A DNA stretch of 64,000 nt from G965240365 sp965240365 (GTDB lineage Bacteria; Pseudomonadota; Gammaproteobacteria; Eutrophobiales; Eutrophobiaceae). Shown piece after piece: positions 25,208 through 34,445 of the stretch (position 1 is its first letter; every line of letters begins with the position of its first letter). The position numbers were made by a program, and so were the translations under genes. The notes below the pieces were generated by a model. The model was not told the origin of the DNA. It saw only the letters and a program-made list of their open reading frames with translations, and did no database searches. The stretch covers positions 2,604,001 through 2,668,000 of the forward strand of contig OZ251218.1 in assembly GCA_965240365.1 (NCBI GenBank). The letters are read 5' to 3'.

Positions 25208-26086
25208 ATTAACAGTCTGTTTCAAAAAAGCGTCCCGCTGTCTCTGCGTCTGGCCGCATTCGGCCTGCTCTCGCTCGGCCTGCTGATCACCGATTATCAC
25301 CGCGGCTATGTCAAACCGCTGCGCTCGGCGCTGTCCACCCTGGTCTATCCGCTGCATTATACGGTCAATCTGCCGGTCGCCGCGGCCGAGCGCCTGTCGG
25401 CCTCCTTCACGGCCCATAAAACCCTGCTGGCGGACAACCAGCGGCTGGAGCAGGAGCGCCTGCTGCTCAACTCAAAACTGCAACGCTATGAAGTCCTTGA
25501 GGCCGAAAATCACCGTTTGCGGGAACTGCTGGAATCCTCCTTCCGCCTCAATGAGCGGGTGCTGGTGGCGGACCTGGTGGCGGTCGATCTGCACGCCTTC
25601 CGGCGTCGGATCATCATCAACAAGGGCAAGCGGGAAGGGGCCTATGAGGGTCAGCCGGTGGTCGATGCGCGCGGCATCATGGGCCAGATCGTGCATGCCG
25701 GCCCCTTTTCCAGCACGGTGCTGCTGATCACCGACACCAACCACGCCCTGCCGGTGCAGGTCAACCGCAACGGCCTGCGCGCCGTTGCCGTTGGGCTTGG
25801 CCGGGACGATACCCTGCTGCTGGAATACCTGCCCAACAACGCCGACATCCGCCCCGGCGATTTGATCATTTCTTCCGGCCTCGGCCACCGTTTTCCGCCC
25901 GGTTATCCGGTCGGCGAGATTGAGCGGATCACGCTGGATCCGGGCGAATCGTTCGCGCGGGTCACGCTCAAGCCCAGCGCGCGCCTCGGCCGCAGCCGTG
26001 AAGTCCTGCTGGTGTGGCCGCGCGGTCAGACCAATGTGACCGGCCGGCCCGCGCCGGAAGAGTACAGCGAAGTCGCGCGCAGATGA
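25208..26086 (+). CDS. mreC: Rod shape-determining protein MreC, apparent AUU start
   Basis: MreC is a bitopic inner-membrane protein that links MreB to PBP2. The frame translates as xNSLFQKSVPLSLRLAAFGL onwards, with a membrane helix at about residues 12-30, a coiled coil at about 70-110 (LLADNQRLEQERLLLNSKL) and the beta domains VADLVAVDLHAFRRRIIINK and GDLIISSGLGHRFPPGYPVG. No ATG, GTG or TTG precedes this region in frame. An AGGAG at 25197-25201 lies 6 bp upstream of ATT at 25208, so translation seems to start at AUU, giving 292 residues. A downstream TTG at 25517 would delete the anchor and coiled coil. The stop overlaps mreD (ATGA). Confidence 0.9.
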   Translation: MNSLFQKSVPLSLRLAAFGLLSLGLLITDYHRGYVKPLRSALSTLVYPLHYTVNLPVAAAERLSASFTAHKTLLADNQRLEQERLLLNSKLQRYEVLEAENHRLRELLESSFRLNERVLVADLVAVDLHAFRRRIIINKGKREGAYEGQPVVDARGIMGQIVHAGPFSSTVLLITDTNHALPVQVNRNGLRAVAVGLGRDDTLLLEYLPNNADIRPGDLIISSGLGHRFPPGYPVGEIERITLDPGESFARVTLKPSARLGRSREVLLVWPRGQTNVTGRPAPEEYSEVARR

Positions 26087-26583
26087 TCAGCGCCGAACGG
26101 CCGAAGCGCGGCGGCTGGTGCATCATTGGCAGCTTTGTGATCGCGATCATGCTGACCGCGCTGCCGCTGCCGGAGTGGGCCGTCAACTGGCGTCCGGCCT
26201 GGGTCGCCATCGTGCTGATTTACTGGTGCATGGCCCTGCCGGAACGGGTCGGCATTTTCACGGGCTGGTTTTGCGGCCTGCTGCTGGATGTGCAACAGGG
26301 CACGCTGCTCGGCCTGAACGCGCTGGGTCTGGCCCTGATCGCCTATCTGACGATCCGCTTTCATCAACGTATGCGCGTTTTCCCGCTGGTTCGGCAGGCC
26401 GTGCTGGTCTGTTTTTATCTATTGCTGTATCAATTGATCGTGCTGCTCGGCAATCTCGCCAGCGGCATCGGCTCGGGCGGCTGGCGCTACTGGATGCCGG
26501 CCGTGACCAGCATGCTGCTCTGGCCCTGGCTGTTTATCATTCTCAGAGATCTGCGCCGCAAGTTTGTCAGCGCCCTGCCCTGA
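26083..26583 (+). CDS. mreD: Rod shape-determining protein MreD
   Basis: MreD is a small integral membrane protein of the elongasome. The ATG at 26083 overlaps the mreC stop (ATGA) and gives 166 residues (162 in E. coli) with about five hydrophobic segments, for example FVIAIMLTALPLPEW, AWVAIVLIYWCMALP and GWFCGLLLDVQQGTLLGLNA; the last is a family hallmark. It lies 16 bp before mrdA. Confidence 0.93.
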   Translation: MISAERPKRGGWCIIGSFVIAIMLTALPLPEWAVNWRPAWVAIVLIYWCMALPERVGIFTGWFCGLLLDVQQGTLLGLNALGLALIAYLTIRFHQRMRVFPLVRQAVLVCFYLLLYQLIVLLGNLASGIGSGGWRYWMPAVTSMLLWPWLFIILRDLRRKFVSALP

Positions 26584-26599
26584 GCGGCCCGCCCGGCCC

Positions 26600-28456
26600 A
26601 TGCAACTGACCTTCCAGGATAAAGACTATGAAGCGCGTCTGGTGGCGCGCCGCGTCTATATCAGCGGCGCGCTCATCCTGCTGTTGCTGGGCGCCGTCAT
26701 GGCGCGGGTTTTCTATCTGACCGTGGTCCGGCACGAGCACTATAGCACCCTGTCCCAGTCAAACCGGGTCAAGATCCTGCCCGTGCCGCCCACGCGCGGC
26801 CTGATCTACAGCCGCGCCGGGCGGGTGCTGGCCGAGAACCGGCCCGCCTTCCGGCTTGAGGTCGTGCCCGAGCAGGTTGACGATCTGGACGCGCTGCTGG
26901 CCGAACTGGGCCAGATCATCGTTATCGAAGCGCATCATGTGCGGCGCTTCAGGGCCTCCCTGCGCAAACAACGCCGCTTTGAAAACGCCGCCCTGCGCCT
27001 GGATTTGAGCGAGGCCGAGGTGGCCGCCTTTGCCGTCAACCGGCACCGCTTTAAGGGGGTCGATGTGGTCGCGGGTCTGCGCCGGCATTACCCGCTCGGC
27101 AGCGAACTCGCGCACGCGCTCGGCTATGTGGCCCGGATCGACGCGGCTGATCTCAGGCAACTGGACCAATCCCGTTACAGCGGCACCAGTCATATCGGCA
27201 AGCTGGGCATCGAAAAAGCCTATGAATCGGTCCTGCATGGCGAGGCGGGTTATCAGCAGGTCGAGGTCAATGCCCAGGGGCGGGTGATCCGCGTGCTGGA
27301 GCGCGCGCCGCCCAAACCCGGCCGCAATCTGCATCTGACCATTGATGTCTCCCTGCAGCAAATGGCGCTGGCCGAACTCGGCTCGCGGCGCGGCGCCATC
27401 GTGGCGCTGGATCCGCGCAACGGCGATATCCTGGCCTTCGCCAGTTCGCCCGCCTATGACCCGAACCCGTTTGTGAACGGCATCGACGGCGAGTCCTACC
27501 GGGCGCTCCTGGGTTCCGCCGCAAAACCGCTGCTGAATCGCGCGTTGCAGGGCGAATATCCGCCCGGTTCGACCCTGAAGCCGTTTCTGGCGCTGGTGGG
27601 CCTGGCCGAGGGGGTCAGCAATTGGCAGGATGAGTCCTGGTGTCCGGGCTGGTTTTCATTAGAAGGGCACGGCCATCGTTACCGCGACTGGAAGAAAGGG
27701 GGGCATGGCCGCACCAACCTGCGCAAGGCCATTGTCGAATCCTGCGATGTCTATTTTTACCGGCTGGCGCATGAACTCGGCATCGACCGCATCTCCGCCG
27801 GGCTGGCCCGCTATGGCTTTGGCCGGCCCAGCGGCATTGATATCGGCGGCGAGCGCGGCGGCCTGTTGCCCTCGCGCGCCTGGAAACGCGCGACCCTGGG
27901 CGAGGCCTGGTTCCCCGGCGAGACCCTGATCATCGGCATTGGCCAGGGTTATACCCTGACCACGCCGCTGCAACTGGCCAGGGCCACGGCCATCCTGGCC
28001 GGCCGGGGCCGGGCGCCGCGCCCGCGCATGGTCTCTGCCATCAGCGATCCGCTCACCAATGAGGTCAAGGCCTTGCCGGCCGCGGTCGAGACAGAAATCA
28101 GCCTGAACGATCCGGCCGACTGGGATGAAGTCATCCGCTCCTTGCAGGACGTGGTGCATGGCCCGACCGGCACGGCCCGGCGGAGCGGCCTTGACGCGAA
28201 TTACCGCTTCGCCGGCAAGACCGGCACGGCCCAGGTCATCGGCATCGCCCAGGGCGAGGAATATATCGCCGAAGAGATCCCCGAGCAGTTCCGGGACCAT
28301 GCCCTGTTTGTGGCCTTTGCCCCGGTTGAGGCGCCCCGCATCGCGCTGGCCATCGTGCTGGAAAACGCCGGTTCCGGCTCCAGCGCGGCCGCGCCCATCG
28401 CGCGCCGGCTGTTTGATCATTTTATGAGTCATCGCGCCTTGATCAGCCGGGGTTAA
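26600..28456 (+). CDS. mrdA: Penicillin-binding protein 2 (elongasome transpeptidase)
   Basis: PBP2 cross-links peptidoglycan during cell elongation, in complex with RodA. The ATG at 26600 (MQLTFQDKDYEARLVARRVY) gives 618 residues (633 in E. coli), with a membrane anchor at about residues 23-44. The active-site motifs are STLK at residue 324 (SxxK), SCD at 381 (SxD, as is typical for PBP2) and KTGT at 540, and the spacing closely matches the E. coli enzyme. Directly upstream of rodA. Confidence 0.96.
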   Translation: MQLTFQDKDYEARLVARRVYISGALILLLLGAVMARVFYLTVVRHEHYSTLSQSNRVKILPVPPTRGLIYSRAGRVLAENRPAFRLEVVPEQVDDLDALLAELGQIIVIEAHHVRRFRASLRKQRRFENAALRLDLSEAEVAAFAVNRHRFKGVDVVAGLRRHYPLGSELAHALGYVARIDAADLRQLDQSRYSGTSHIGKLGIEKAYESVLHGEAGYQQVEVNAQGRVIRVLERAPPKPGRNLHLTIDVSLQQMALAELGSRRGAIVALDPRNGDILAFASSPAYDPNPFVNGIDGESYRALLGSAAKPLLNRALQGEYPPGSTLKPFLALVGLAEGVSNWQDESWCPGWFSLEGHGHRYRDWKKGGHGRTNLRKAIVESCDVYFYRLAHELGIDRISAGLARYGFGRPSGIDIGGERGGLLPSRAWKRATLGEAWFPGETLIIGIGQGYTLTTPLQLARATAILAGRGRAPRPRMVSAISDPLTNEVKALPAAVETEISLNDPADWDEVIRSLQDVVHGPTGTARRSGLDANYRFAGKTGTAQVIGIAQGEEYIAEEIPEQFRDHALFVAFAPVEAPRIALAIVLENAGSGSSAAAPIARRLFDHFMSHRALISRG

Positions 28457-28460
28457 GGCA

Positions 28461-29555
28461 TTGGAGGCGCGCACCCTGGCCCAACGCCTGCATATCGACT
28501 GGCCGCTGCTGGTCGCGCTGCTGCTCCTGTCCGGTCTCGGCCTGCTGGTGCTCTACAGCGCCGGCAATCAGGATCTGGCCCTCGTGCAACGGCAGGCGCT
28601 CAAGCTGGGTCTGGCCCTGGCCGTGATGGTCGGCATCGCCCAACTGCCGCCGGCCCGGCTGGCGCACTGGTCGGTCTGGATTTACGCGGGCGGCATCCTG
28701 CTGCTGGTGCTGGTGCTTTTCTTTGGCGATATGGGCAAGGGCGCGCAGCGCTGGCTGGATCTAAAGGTCTTTCGTTTTCAACCCTCGGAATTTATGAAGC
28801 TCGCGCTGCCGCTCTTGATCGCCGCTCATCTGGCCAACCGGCCGCTGCCGCCCACGGCGGTCGTGAGCCTGAGCGTGGCCGGCATGATCCTGTTGCCGGT
28901 GTTCCTGATCGCGCGCCAGCCCGATCTCGGCACCGCCCTGCTGATCGCCGCGGCCGGCTTCGGGCTGCTGTTTATCGCCGGGCTTTCCTGGCGCCTGCTG
29001 GCGGCGCTGGGCGCGCTGGCCGCGGTCTCCCTGCCGCTGCTGTGGCACTTTATGCACGATTACCAGAGGCGGCGGGTATTGACCTTTTTGAACCCGGAGA
29101 CTGACCCGCTCGGGGCCGGTTATCATACCATCCAGGCCAAGATCGCGATCGGCTCGGGCGGCCTGTATGGCAAGGGCTGGCTGAACGGCACCCAATCGCA
29201 TCTTGAATTCCTGCCCGAGCGATCAACCGACTTTATCTTTGCGGTGCTGTGCGAGGAATTCGGCCTGCTGGGCGTATTGCTGCTGGTCTGCCTGTATCTG
29301 TTCATCATCGGCCGGAGCCTGTATATTGCGATCAATGCCCAGCACACCTTCGGCCGCTTGCTGGCCGGCGGCATCACCCTGACTTTTTTTATCTATGTTT
29401 TTGTTAATATGGGCATGGTCAGCGGGCAACTGCCCGTGGTCGGCGTGCCGCTGCCGCTGGTAAGCTATGGCGGCACCTCGATGATAACCCTGCTGCTGGG
29501 TTTCGGTATTTTAATGGCGATCCATACCCATCGGCGTTTTCCTTCCTTTGAGTGA
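28461..29555 (+). CDS. rodA: Peptidoglycan glycosyltransferase RodA
   Basis: RodA is the SEDS-family glycan polymerase of the elongasome. The 364-residue product (370 in E. coli) has about ten membrane helices, with the conserved segments RWLDLKVFRFQPSEFMKLAL, ARQPDLGTALLIAAAG and LPLVSYGGTSMITLLLGFG. TTG at 28461 is the only reasonable start, 4 bp after mrdA, and its Shine-Dalgarno is weak, which suggests coupling to mrdA translation. Confidence 0.95.
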   Translation: MEARTLAQRLHIDWPLLVALLLLSGLGLLVLYSAGNQDLALVQRQALKLGLALAVMVGIAQLPPARLAHWSVWIYAGGILLLVLVLFFGDMGKGAQRWLDLKVFRFQPSEFMKLALPLLIAAHLANRPLPPTAVVSLSVAGMILLPVFLIARQPDLGTALLIAAAGFGLLFIAGLSWRLLAALGALAAVSLPLLWHFMHDYQRRRVLTFLNPETDPLGAGYHTIQAKIAIGSGGLYGKGWLNGTQSHLEFLPERSTDFIFAVLCEEFGLLGVLLLVCLYLFIIGRSLYIAINAQHTFGRLLAGGITLTFFIYVFVNMGMVSGQLPVVGVPLPLVSYGGTSMITLLLGFGILMAIHTHRRFPSFE

Positions 29556-29561
29556 CGGCCT

Positions 29562-30542
29562 GTGTATCGACTGAAGCAAATAATGATCACGCTGCTCTGC
29601 CTCTGCTCCGGCCTCGCGCCGGGCGCCGCGGCGGCGCTTTCCAGGGCGGAATTTATCCTGGAAATGGAACAGCGGCATGGCTTTGAGCGGGCCGGCCTGG
29701 AACAACTGCTGGCCGGCGCGGCCATTTCCGAGACCATACTGAACATCATTTCCAGACCGGCCGAAAGGCGGCTGCGCTGGCATGAATACCGGGATCTCTT
29801 TATCCGGGAAGATCGTATCGCGCGCGGGGTCGAGTTCTGGCGGGCCAACCGCGGCGCCCTGGACGAGGCCCGGCAGAAATTCGGCGTGCCGGCCGAACTC
29901 ATCACCGCGATCATCGGGGTTGAGACCTTTTACGGCCGCATCGCGGGCCGTTATCGCGTGCTTGACGCCCTGAATACACTGTCCTTTCACTACCCGCGGC
30001 GGGCCGATTTTTTTCGCGGCGAACTGGAACAGTTTTTACTGATGACCCGCGAACAGGGCCTGGCGCCCGGGCAACTCAAGGGCTCCTACGCGGGCGCGAT
30101 GGGCATGCCGCAGTTTATCGCCAGCAGCTATCGTCATTATGCGGTTGATTTCGACGCTGACGGCCAGATTGACATCTGGAATAATCCGGCCGATGTGATC
30201 GGCAGCGTGGCGAACTATCTGGCCGAACACGGCTGGCAGCCCGGCAGACCAGTTATCGCGCGCGCGGAAGTCACGGGCGCGCGCTACAAAGACAGTCTTG
30301 GCAAGGGTCTGAAGCCCGACACCGCCGCCGCCGAACTCCGGGCCGCGGGCATCACTTCGGCCGCCCTGTCCGCGCCGGAAGAAAAACTGAAGCTGTTTGA
30401 GTTTGCGCTGGAAGACAAAAATGAATACTGGCTCGCGCATCATAATTTTTATGTGATCACCCGCTATAATCACAGCGCCCTGTATGCGCTGGCGGTTTAC
30501 CAGTTGGCGCGGGAAATAAAGGCGCGTATGCCACGGCCATGA
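29562..30542 (+). CDS. mltB: Lytic murein transglycosylase B
   Basis: MltB cleaves the MurNAc-GlcNAc bond to form 1,6-anhydro ends. The 326-residue product has a signal peptide ending near GAAAALS, the catalytic glutamate in AIIGVETFYGRIAGRYRVLD, and the SLT substrate motif SYAGAMGMPQFIASSYRHYA, followed by DIWNNPADVIGSVANYL. I kept the GTG at 29562; the ATG at 29583 would also give a working signal peptide. No convincing lipobox, so it may be periplasmic rather than lipid-anchored as in E. coli. Confidence 0.93.
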   Translation: MYRLKQIMITLLCLCSGLAPGAAAALSRAEFILEMEQRHGFERAGLEQLLAGAAISETILNIISRPAERRLRWHEYRDLFIREDRIARGVEFWRANRGALDEARQKFGVPAELITAIIGVETFYGRIAGRYRVLDALNTLSFHYPRRADFFRGELEQFLLMTREQGLAPGQLKGSYAGAMGMPQFIASSYRHYAVDFDADGQIDIWNNPADVIGSVANYLAEHGWQPGRPVIARAEVTGARYKDSLGKGLKPDTAAAELRAAGITSAALSAPEEKLKLFEFALEDKNEYWLAHHNFYVITRYNHSALYALAVYQLAREIKARMPRP

Positions 30543-30558
30543 ACGAGCCCCGCACACC

Positions 30559-31392
30559 ATGCCCCGTTGTGCGATAACAAACAGCGCGGCGCCCTTGTGT
30601 CTGGCCCTGGTCCTGTTGCAGGCCGCGGGCTGCGGCCTGTTCGGCGGCGGGCGATCCGGCGGGGCCGATTCCGCCCCGGCCGGGCGTCTGGATGTTGCGC
30701 GCATCCCCCCGGTCACGCCCAGACCGGAGCCTAAAAGCCGCTATGGCAATCCGCCGTCCTATGTGGTCTTCGGCAAGCGCTATCATGTGCTGGACAGCAG
30801 CAGGGGCTTCGTTGAAAAGGGCGTCGCCTCCTGGTATGGCACAAAATTTCACGGCCGGCGCACCTCCAGCGGCGAGACCTATGATATGTATGCGCTGAGC
30901 GCCGCGCACAAGCGTTTGCCCCTGCCGAGCTATGTGCGGGTCACGAATCTGGAAAACGGCCGGCATATCGTGGTCAGGGTCAATGACAGGGGGCCGTTTC
31001 ACGGCAACCGGGTCATTGACCTTTCCTACGCCGCCGCCGCGAAACTCGGCATCGTGAAAAAGGGCACGGCCTGGGTCGAAGTCCGCGCGCTGCAACCGGG
31101 GCAGACCCTGCCGGCGCCGCTGAAGACGGCGGACACGCCCGGCGCCCGTGACAGCGGTTTTTATATTCAGGTGGGCGCGTTCAGACAGTTGGCGAATGCC
31201 GAGAAACTCAGGCGCAGACTGCGCCCCCTGGGCGCGCCATTGATAAAGATAAGCCAGGCCGTGGTGCATGGCCAAAATGCCTACCGCGTCAGGATCGGGC
31301 CGCTGACCGACATCACCCTGGCGGACGCGATCGTGTCCAGGCTGGCGCATTACGGCGTGCTTGAACATCGGATTGTGACCGATGTTTTGTAA
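30559..31392 (+). CDS. rlpA: Septal ring lytic transglycosylase RlpA (lipoprotein)
   Basis: RlpA is an outer-membrane lipoprotein that cleaves naked (stem-free) glycan strands. The 277-residue product has a lipoprotein signal with LQAAGC. Its double-psi beta-barrel has GVASWYGTKFHGRRTSSGE and VVRVNDRGPFHGNRVIDLS, containing the conserved aspartate and histidine. The C-terminal SPOR domain (GFYIQVGAFRQLANAEKLRR) binds denuded glycan at division sites. It follows mltB in the elongasome operon. Confidence 0.95.
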   Translation: MPRCAITNSAAPLCLALVLLQAAGCGLFGGGRSGGADSAPAGRLDVARIPPVTPRPEPKSRYGNPPSYVVFGKRYHVLDSSRGFVEKGVASWYGTKFHGRRTSSGETYDMYALSAAHKRLPLPSYVRVTNLENGRHIVVRVNDRGPFHGNRVIDLSYAAAAKLGIVKKGTAWVEVRALQPGQTLPAPLKTADTPGARDSGFYIQVGAFRQLANAEKLRRRLRPLGAPLIKISQAVVHGQNAYRVRIGPLTDITLADAIVSRLAHYGVLEHRIVTDVL

Positions 31393-31949
31393 GAAGGCGT
31401 TGGTATTCCCGTCTGCGCCTGCCCGCAGCGGGCAGGCCGGAATGACGGCAGTTTCGTTATTTCAGTCTGCCTGCTTGCTGCGTGTCCGCAGTAGGTAAGC
31501 CAGCGGGAATGACGGAACGGCAGGAATACCAGCAAGGTGAAACAATACCCCGTCGTCATTCCAGCGAAAGCTGGAATCCAGGAGGAGATTGCCGGGATGA
31601 TAAATAAATTCGGGCTTTTCCCGCTTGCACCGGCTGGTCGGAATGACTTATTTATTGTCATTCCCGCTTAGGCGGGAATGTATAGTAAAAACCACTGGAT
31701 TCCAGCTTTCGCTGGAATGACGACGATTTAGTCATTATTTCAGTCTGCCTGCTGCCTTTCTATAGCAGGCTGGGCCGGAATGACGACGATTTAGTCATTT
31801 CAGCCTGCCTGCTCACTGTCTGTAGAAAGCGGGCCGGCCGGATGACAGAACGGTGTGAATACCGGCCAGCCGGAATTCACAAAGGCGTTGCCGGCGTTAG
31901 GCGGCTCAACATTAACAAATCAAATTTTCCTTAAAAAAGTATTGTGAAC
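31393..31949. repeat. Repeat-filled gap between rlpA and dacA
   Basis: Several dispersed repeats fill this gap. There are CCTGCCCGCAGCGGGCAGG-type palindromes near 31420. A GTCATTCCAGCGAAAGCTGG unit lies at 31556. The core unit GTCATTCCCGCTTAGGCGGG..GGATTCCAGCTTTCGCTGGAATGAC spans about 31659-31722. TCAGTCTGCCTGCT-type repeats lie at 31740-31830. It separates dacA from the rod operon, so dacA likely has its own promoter, which I cannot place. Confidence 0.75.
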
Positions 31950-33092
31950 ATGAAAAAAGAGTTTATGCGTACACTGTTTTTACTCCTGTTCTGGCCGGCG
32001 GGCGCGGCTTTTGCGGAGCCGATCATCGTCCCGGCCGCGCCGGCCATAAAGGCCGTTTCCTATCTGCTGATCGATTTCGACAGTGGCGAGTTTCTGGTTG
32101 AAAAGAACATCGATCAGAAACTCGCGCCGGCCAGTCTGGCCAAGATCATGACCGTTTATGTGGTGGCCAGTGAACTGGCGGACGGCAAGATTTCATTGGA
32201 GGATGAAGTGCGGGTCAGCAAGAAAGCCTGGCGGACCGAGGGATCGAGAATGTTTATCGAGGTGGACACCACGGTAAAGCTCCGTGATTTATTGCTGGGT
32301 GTGATTGTGCAATCCGGCAATGACGCCAGCGTCGCCCTGGCCGAGTATATCGCCGGCAGCGAGGCCGCCTTTGCCGATCTGATGAACATCCACGCCCGGC
32401 GTCTGGGCATGAGCAATACCCATTATGTCAACAGCACCGGCCTGCCGCACCCGGAGCTTTATACCACCGCGCGCGACCTGGCCATATTGGCGCGCGCCTA
32501 TATCGCGGACTTCCCCGAGATGTATCAATTAAACAGCGTGCGGGAATTTAGCTTTAACGATATCCGCCAACCCAACCGCAATAAATTATTATGGCGCGAT
32601 CAAAGCGTTGACGGCATCAAGACCGGCCACACGCAGGCGGCGGGTTATTGCCTGGTGGCATCGGCCCGGCGCGAGGGCATGCGCCTGATCTCCGTGGTCA
32701 TGGGGTCGGAGGGCGTGAACGCGCGCGCCAGGGCCAGCCAGGCCCTGCTGAATTATGGCTACCGCTTTTATGAGACGCAGAAATTATATGGCGCGGGCGA
32801 GCCTGTCACCCGCGCCCCGATCTGGAAGGCGGACGCGGAATCAATAGGGCTCGGTCTGGATCAGCCGCTTTATCTGACCCTGCCGCGCGGCCAGCATGAA
32901 AAGCTGAAGCCCGAGTTTGAAATAGACAAACAAATCATCGCGCCGGTCAACCAGGGAGAGCAAAAAGGGCGATTGCATATCATGCTCGCGGATGAAAAAG
33001 TGGCAACGCTGCCGCTCATCAGCACAGAGGCTGTCCCCGTCGGCAGCCTGCTGAACCGCCTGAAACACAGTCTCTATCTGCTGTTCAAATAG
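31950..33092 (+). CDS. dacA: D-alanyl-D-alanine carboxypeptidase (PBP5/6 type)
   Basis: DacA removes the terminal D-Ala from pentapeptides in the periplasm. I chose ATG 31950 (a GTG lies two codons upstream). The 380-residue product has a signal peptide ending AFAEP. The active-site motifs are SLAK in APASLAKIMT, SGN in QSGNDAS and KTG in GIKTGHT. A C-terminal PBP5 beta-domain ends in an amphipathic helix (LLNRLKHSLYLLFK), which anchors it to the inner membrane. It is followed after 4 bp by dat. Confidence 0.95.
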   Translation: MKKEFMRTLFLLLFWPAGAAFAEPIIVPAAPAIKAVSYLLIDFDSGEFLVEKNIDQKLAPASLAKIMTVYVVASELADGKISLEDEVRVSKKAWRTEGSRMFIEVDTTVKLRDLLLGVIVQSGNDASVALAEYIAGSEAAFADLMNIHARRLGMSNTHYVNSTGLPHPELYTTARDLAILARAYIADFPEMYQLNSVREFSFNDIRQPNRNKLLWRDQSVDGIKTGHTQAAGYCLVASARREGMRLISVVMGSEGVNARARASQALLNYGYRFYETQKLYGAGEPVTRAPIWKADAESIGLGLDQPLYLTLPRGQHEKLKPEFEIDKQIIAPVNQGEQKGRLHIMLADEKVATLPLISTEAVPVGSLLNRLKHSLYLLFK

Positions 33093-33096
33093 CGCG

Positions 33097-33936
33097 ATGT
33101 CCCTGGTTTACCTGAACGGCGAATACAAGCCGCTGGCAGCGGCCTCTGTCAATGTGCTGGATCGGGGCTTCACCTTTGGCGATAGCGTCTATGAGGTGAT
33201 ACCGGTCTATAACCGGCATGTCTTTTGCGGCGAGGCGCACCTGGCCCGGCTGGATAACAGCTTAACGTCGATCGGCATGGCCAACCCGCTGTCGCGGGCG
33301 GCATGGTCTCAGGTCTTCGGCAAATTGATCGATGCCGGCGAAGCGCCGGATCAATCCCTTTATCTGCAAATTAGCCGCGGCGTCAGTGAGCGCGAGCATG
33401 ACATTCCCCGCTCAAGTCGGGCCACGGTGTTTGCCATGAGCCGGCCGCTGGCCCGGCCCGAGCCGGCCCGGGGTATCCGCGCCATCACCCATGAGGATAT
33501 TCGCTGGCAATGTTGCGATATCAAGGCGACCACGCTTCTGGCCAGTGTCCTGTTGCGGCGGCGGGCGCAGGAGAGGGGCGCCAAAGAGGCCATTTTAATC
33601 CGGGATGACAAGCTGACCGAGGGGGCGGCCAGCAATGTCTTTATCTGCAACCAGGGCGTGATCAGCACCCCGGAACAGGATCATCATGTCCTGCCCGGCA
33701 TCACCCGCGCCGCGCTGATCGATATTCTGCGGCAAAACGATATGGCGTGCCGGCAAAGGCGGATTGAGCGCCCGGAGTTACTCCGGGCCGAGGAGATCTG
33801 GCTCACGAGTTCGACCTGGGAGATCATGCCGGTCATTCAACTCGACGACGCGCCGGTCGGCAATGGCCGGCCGGGGCCGCTCTGGGCCAGGGCGAACGCG
33901 CTCTATCAGGATTTTAAACAGCAACTGCCGCGTTGA
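33097..33936 (+). CDS. dat: D-amino acid aminotransferase (class IV PLP enzyme)
   Basis: Interconverts D-alanine and D-glutamate with 2-oxoacids, feeding peptidoglycan precursors. The 279-residue product has the class IV features: NVLDRGFTFGDSVYEVI at the N-terminus, the PLP lysine in CCDIKATTLLASVLLRRRA, LTEGAASNVFI, and the C-terminal LTSSTWEIMPVIQLD. Genes in the order dacA-dat-ybeD-lipB-lipA are common in this group; here ybeD lies 5.6 kb further on. Confidence 0.9.
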   Translation: MSLVYLNGEYKPLAAASVNVLDRGFTFGDSVYEVIPVYNRHVFCGEAHLARLDNSLTSIGMANPLSRAAWSQVFGKLIDAGEAPDQSLYLQISRGVSEREHDIPRSSRATVFAMSRPLARPEPARGIRAITHEDIRWQCCDIKATTLLASVLLRRRAQERGAKEAILIRDDKLTEGAASNVFICNQGVISTPEQDHHVLPGITRAALIDILRQNDMACRQRRIERPELLRAEEIWLTSSTWEIMPVIQLDDAPVGNGRPGPLWARANALYQDFKQQLPR

Positions 33937-33938
33937 TC

Positions 33939-34295
33939 ATGGAAATATACAAGGCGTTCAGCATAGAGGCCGCCCATCGCCTGCCGAACCTGCCCGCGGC
34001 GCATAAATGTCATCGTCTGCATGGCCATTCATTCAGAATTGAAGTGCATGTCACGGGGGAGGTCGATCAAAGAAGCGGCTGGATCATGGATTTCGCCGAC
34101 ATCAGCGCGGCCTTCAAACCCTTGTTTGAACGGCTCGACCATCACTATCTCAACGAGATCGAAGGACTGGAAAACCCCACCAGCGAAAACCTGGCCAGAT
34201 GGATCTGGAACCGGCTAAAGCCGGCCCTGCCGCCGCTCTCCGCGGTCGTTGTCAGGGAAACCTGCAACGCGGCCTGTATTTATCGTGGCGGCTGA
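33939..34295 (+). CDS. queD: 6-pyruvoyltetrahydropterin synthase/6-carboxytetrahydropterin synthase (QueD-like)
   Basis: QueD makes 6-carboxy-5,6,7,8-tetrahydropterin in queuosine (7-deazaguanine) synthesis. The 118-residue product from ATG 33939 has the zinc ligands in FSIEAAHRL and HKCHRLHGHSF (CxxxHGH), the catalytic cysteine in CHRLHGH, LDHHYLNEIEGLENPTSENLA, and RETCNAACIYRG. It starts 2 bp after dat but has no pathway link to it, so its position probably reflects insertion of the accessory block. Confidence 0.92.
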   Translation: MEIYKAFSIEAAHRLPNLPAAHKCHRLHGHSFRIEVHVTGEVDQRSGWIMDFADISAAFKPLFERLDHHYLNEIEGLENPTSENLARWIWNRLKPALPPLSAVVVRETCNAACIYRGG

Positions 34296-34298
34296 TAT

Positions 34299-34445
34299 GG
34301 CGCCCTTCTGCGAGAGCGATTCGGGATCGAGGCCCGGAATAGCGCGCAGGTGTCCCAGGTTATTCGGGCGACTTTAGACCGTGAGCTTATTCGGCTGGCC
34401 GACAGTGAGCGCCCGAAATCGGGTTATGTGCCGTCATGGGCATGA
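34299..34445 (+). pseudogene. C-terminal remnant of a RecG-like/AlbA_2 ATP-binding protein
   Basis: In the frame from 34308, 45 codons read LRERFGIEARNSAQVSQVI, then RATLDRELIRLADSERPKSG and YVPSWA before a stop. This winged-helix end is familiar from putative transcriptional regulators and helicases of the AlbA_2/RecG-like type. The rest of the gene is absent: the frame meets stops on the 5' side next to the queD stop codon. It is therefore a fragment left by recombination. Confidence 0.5.
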
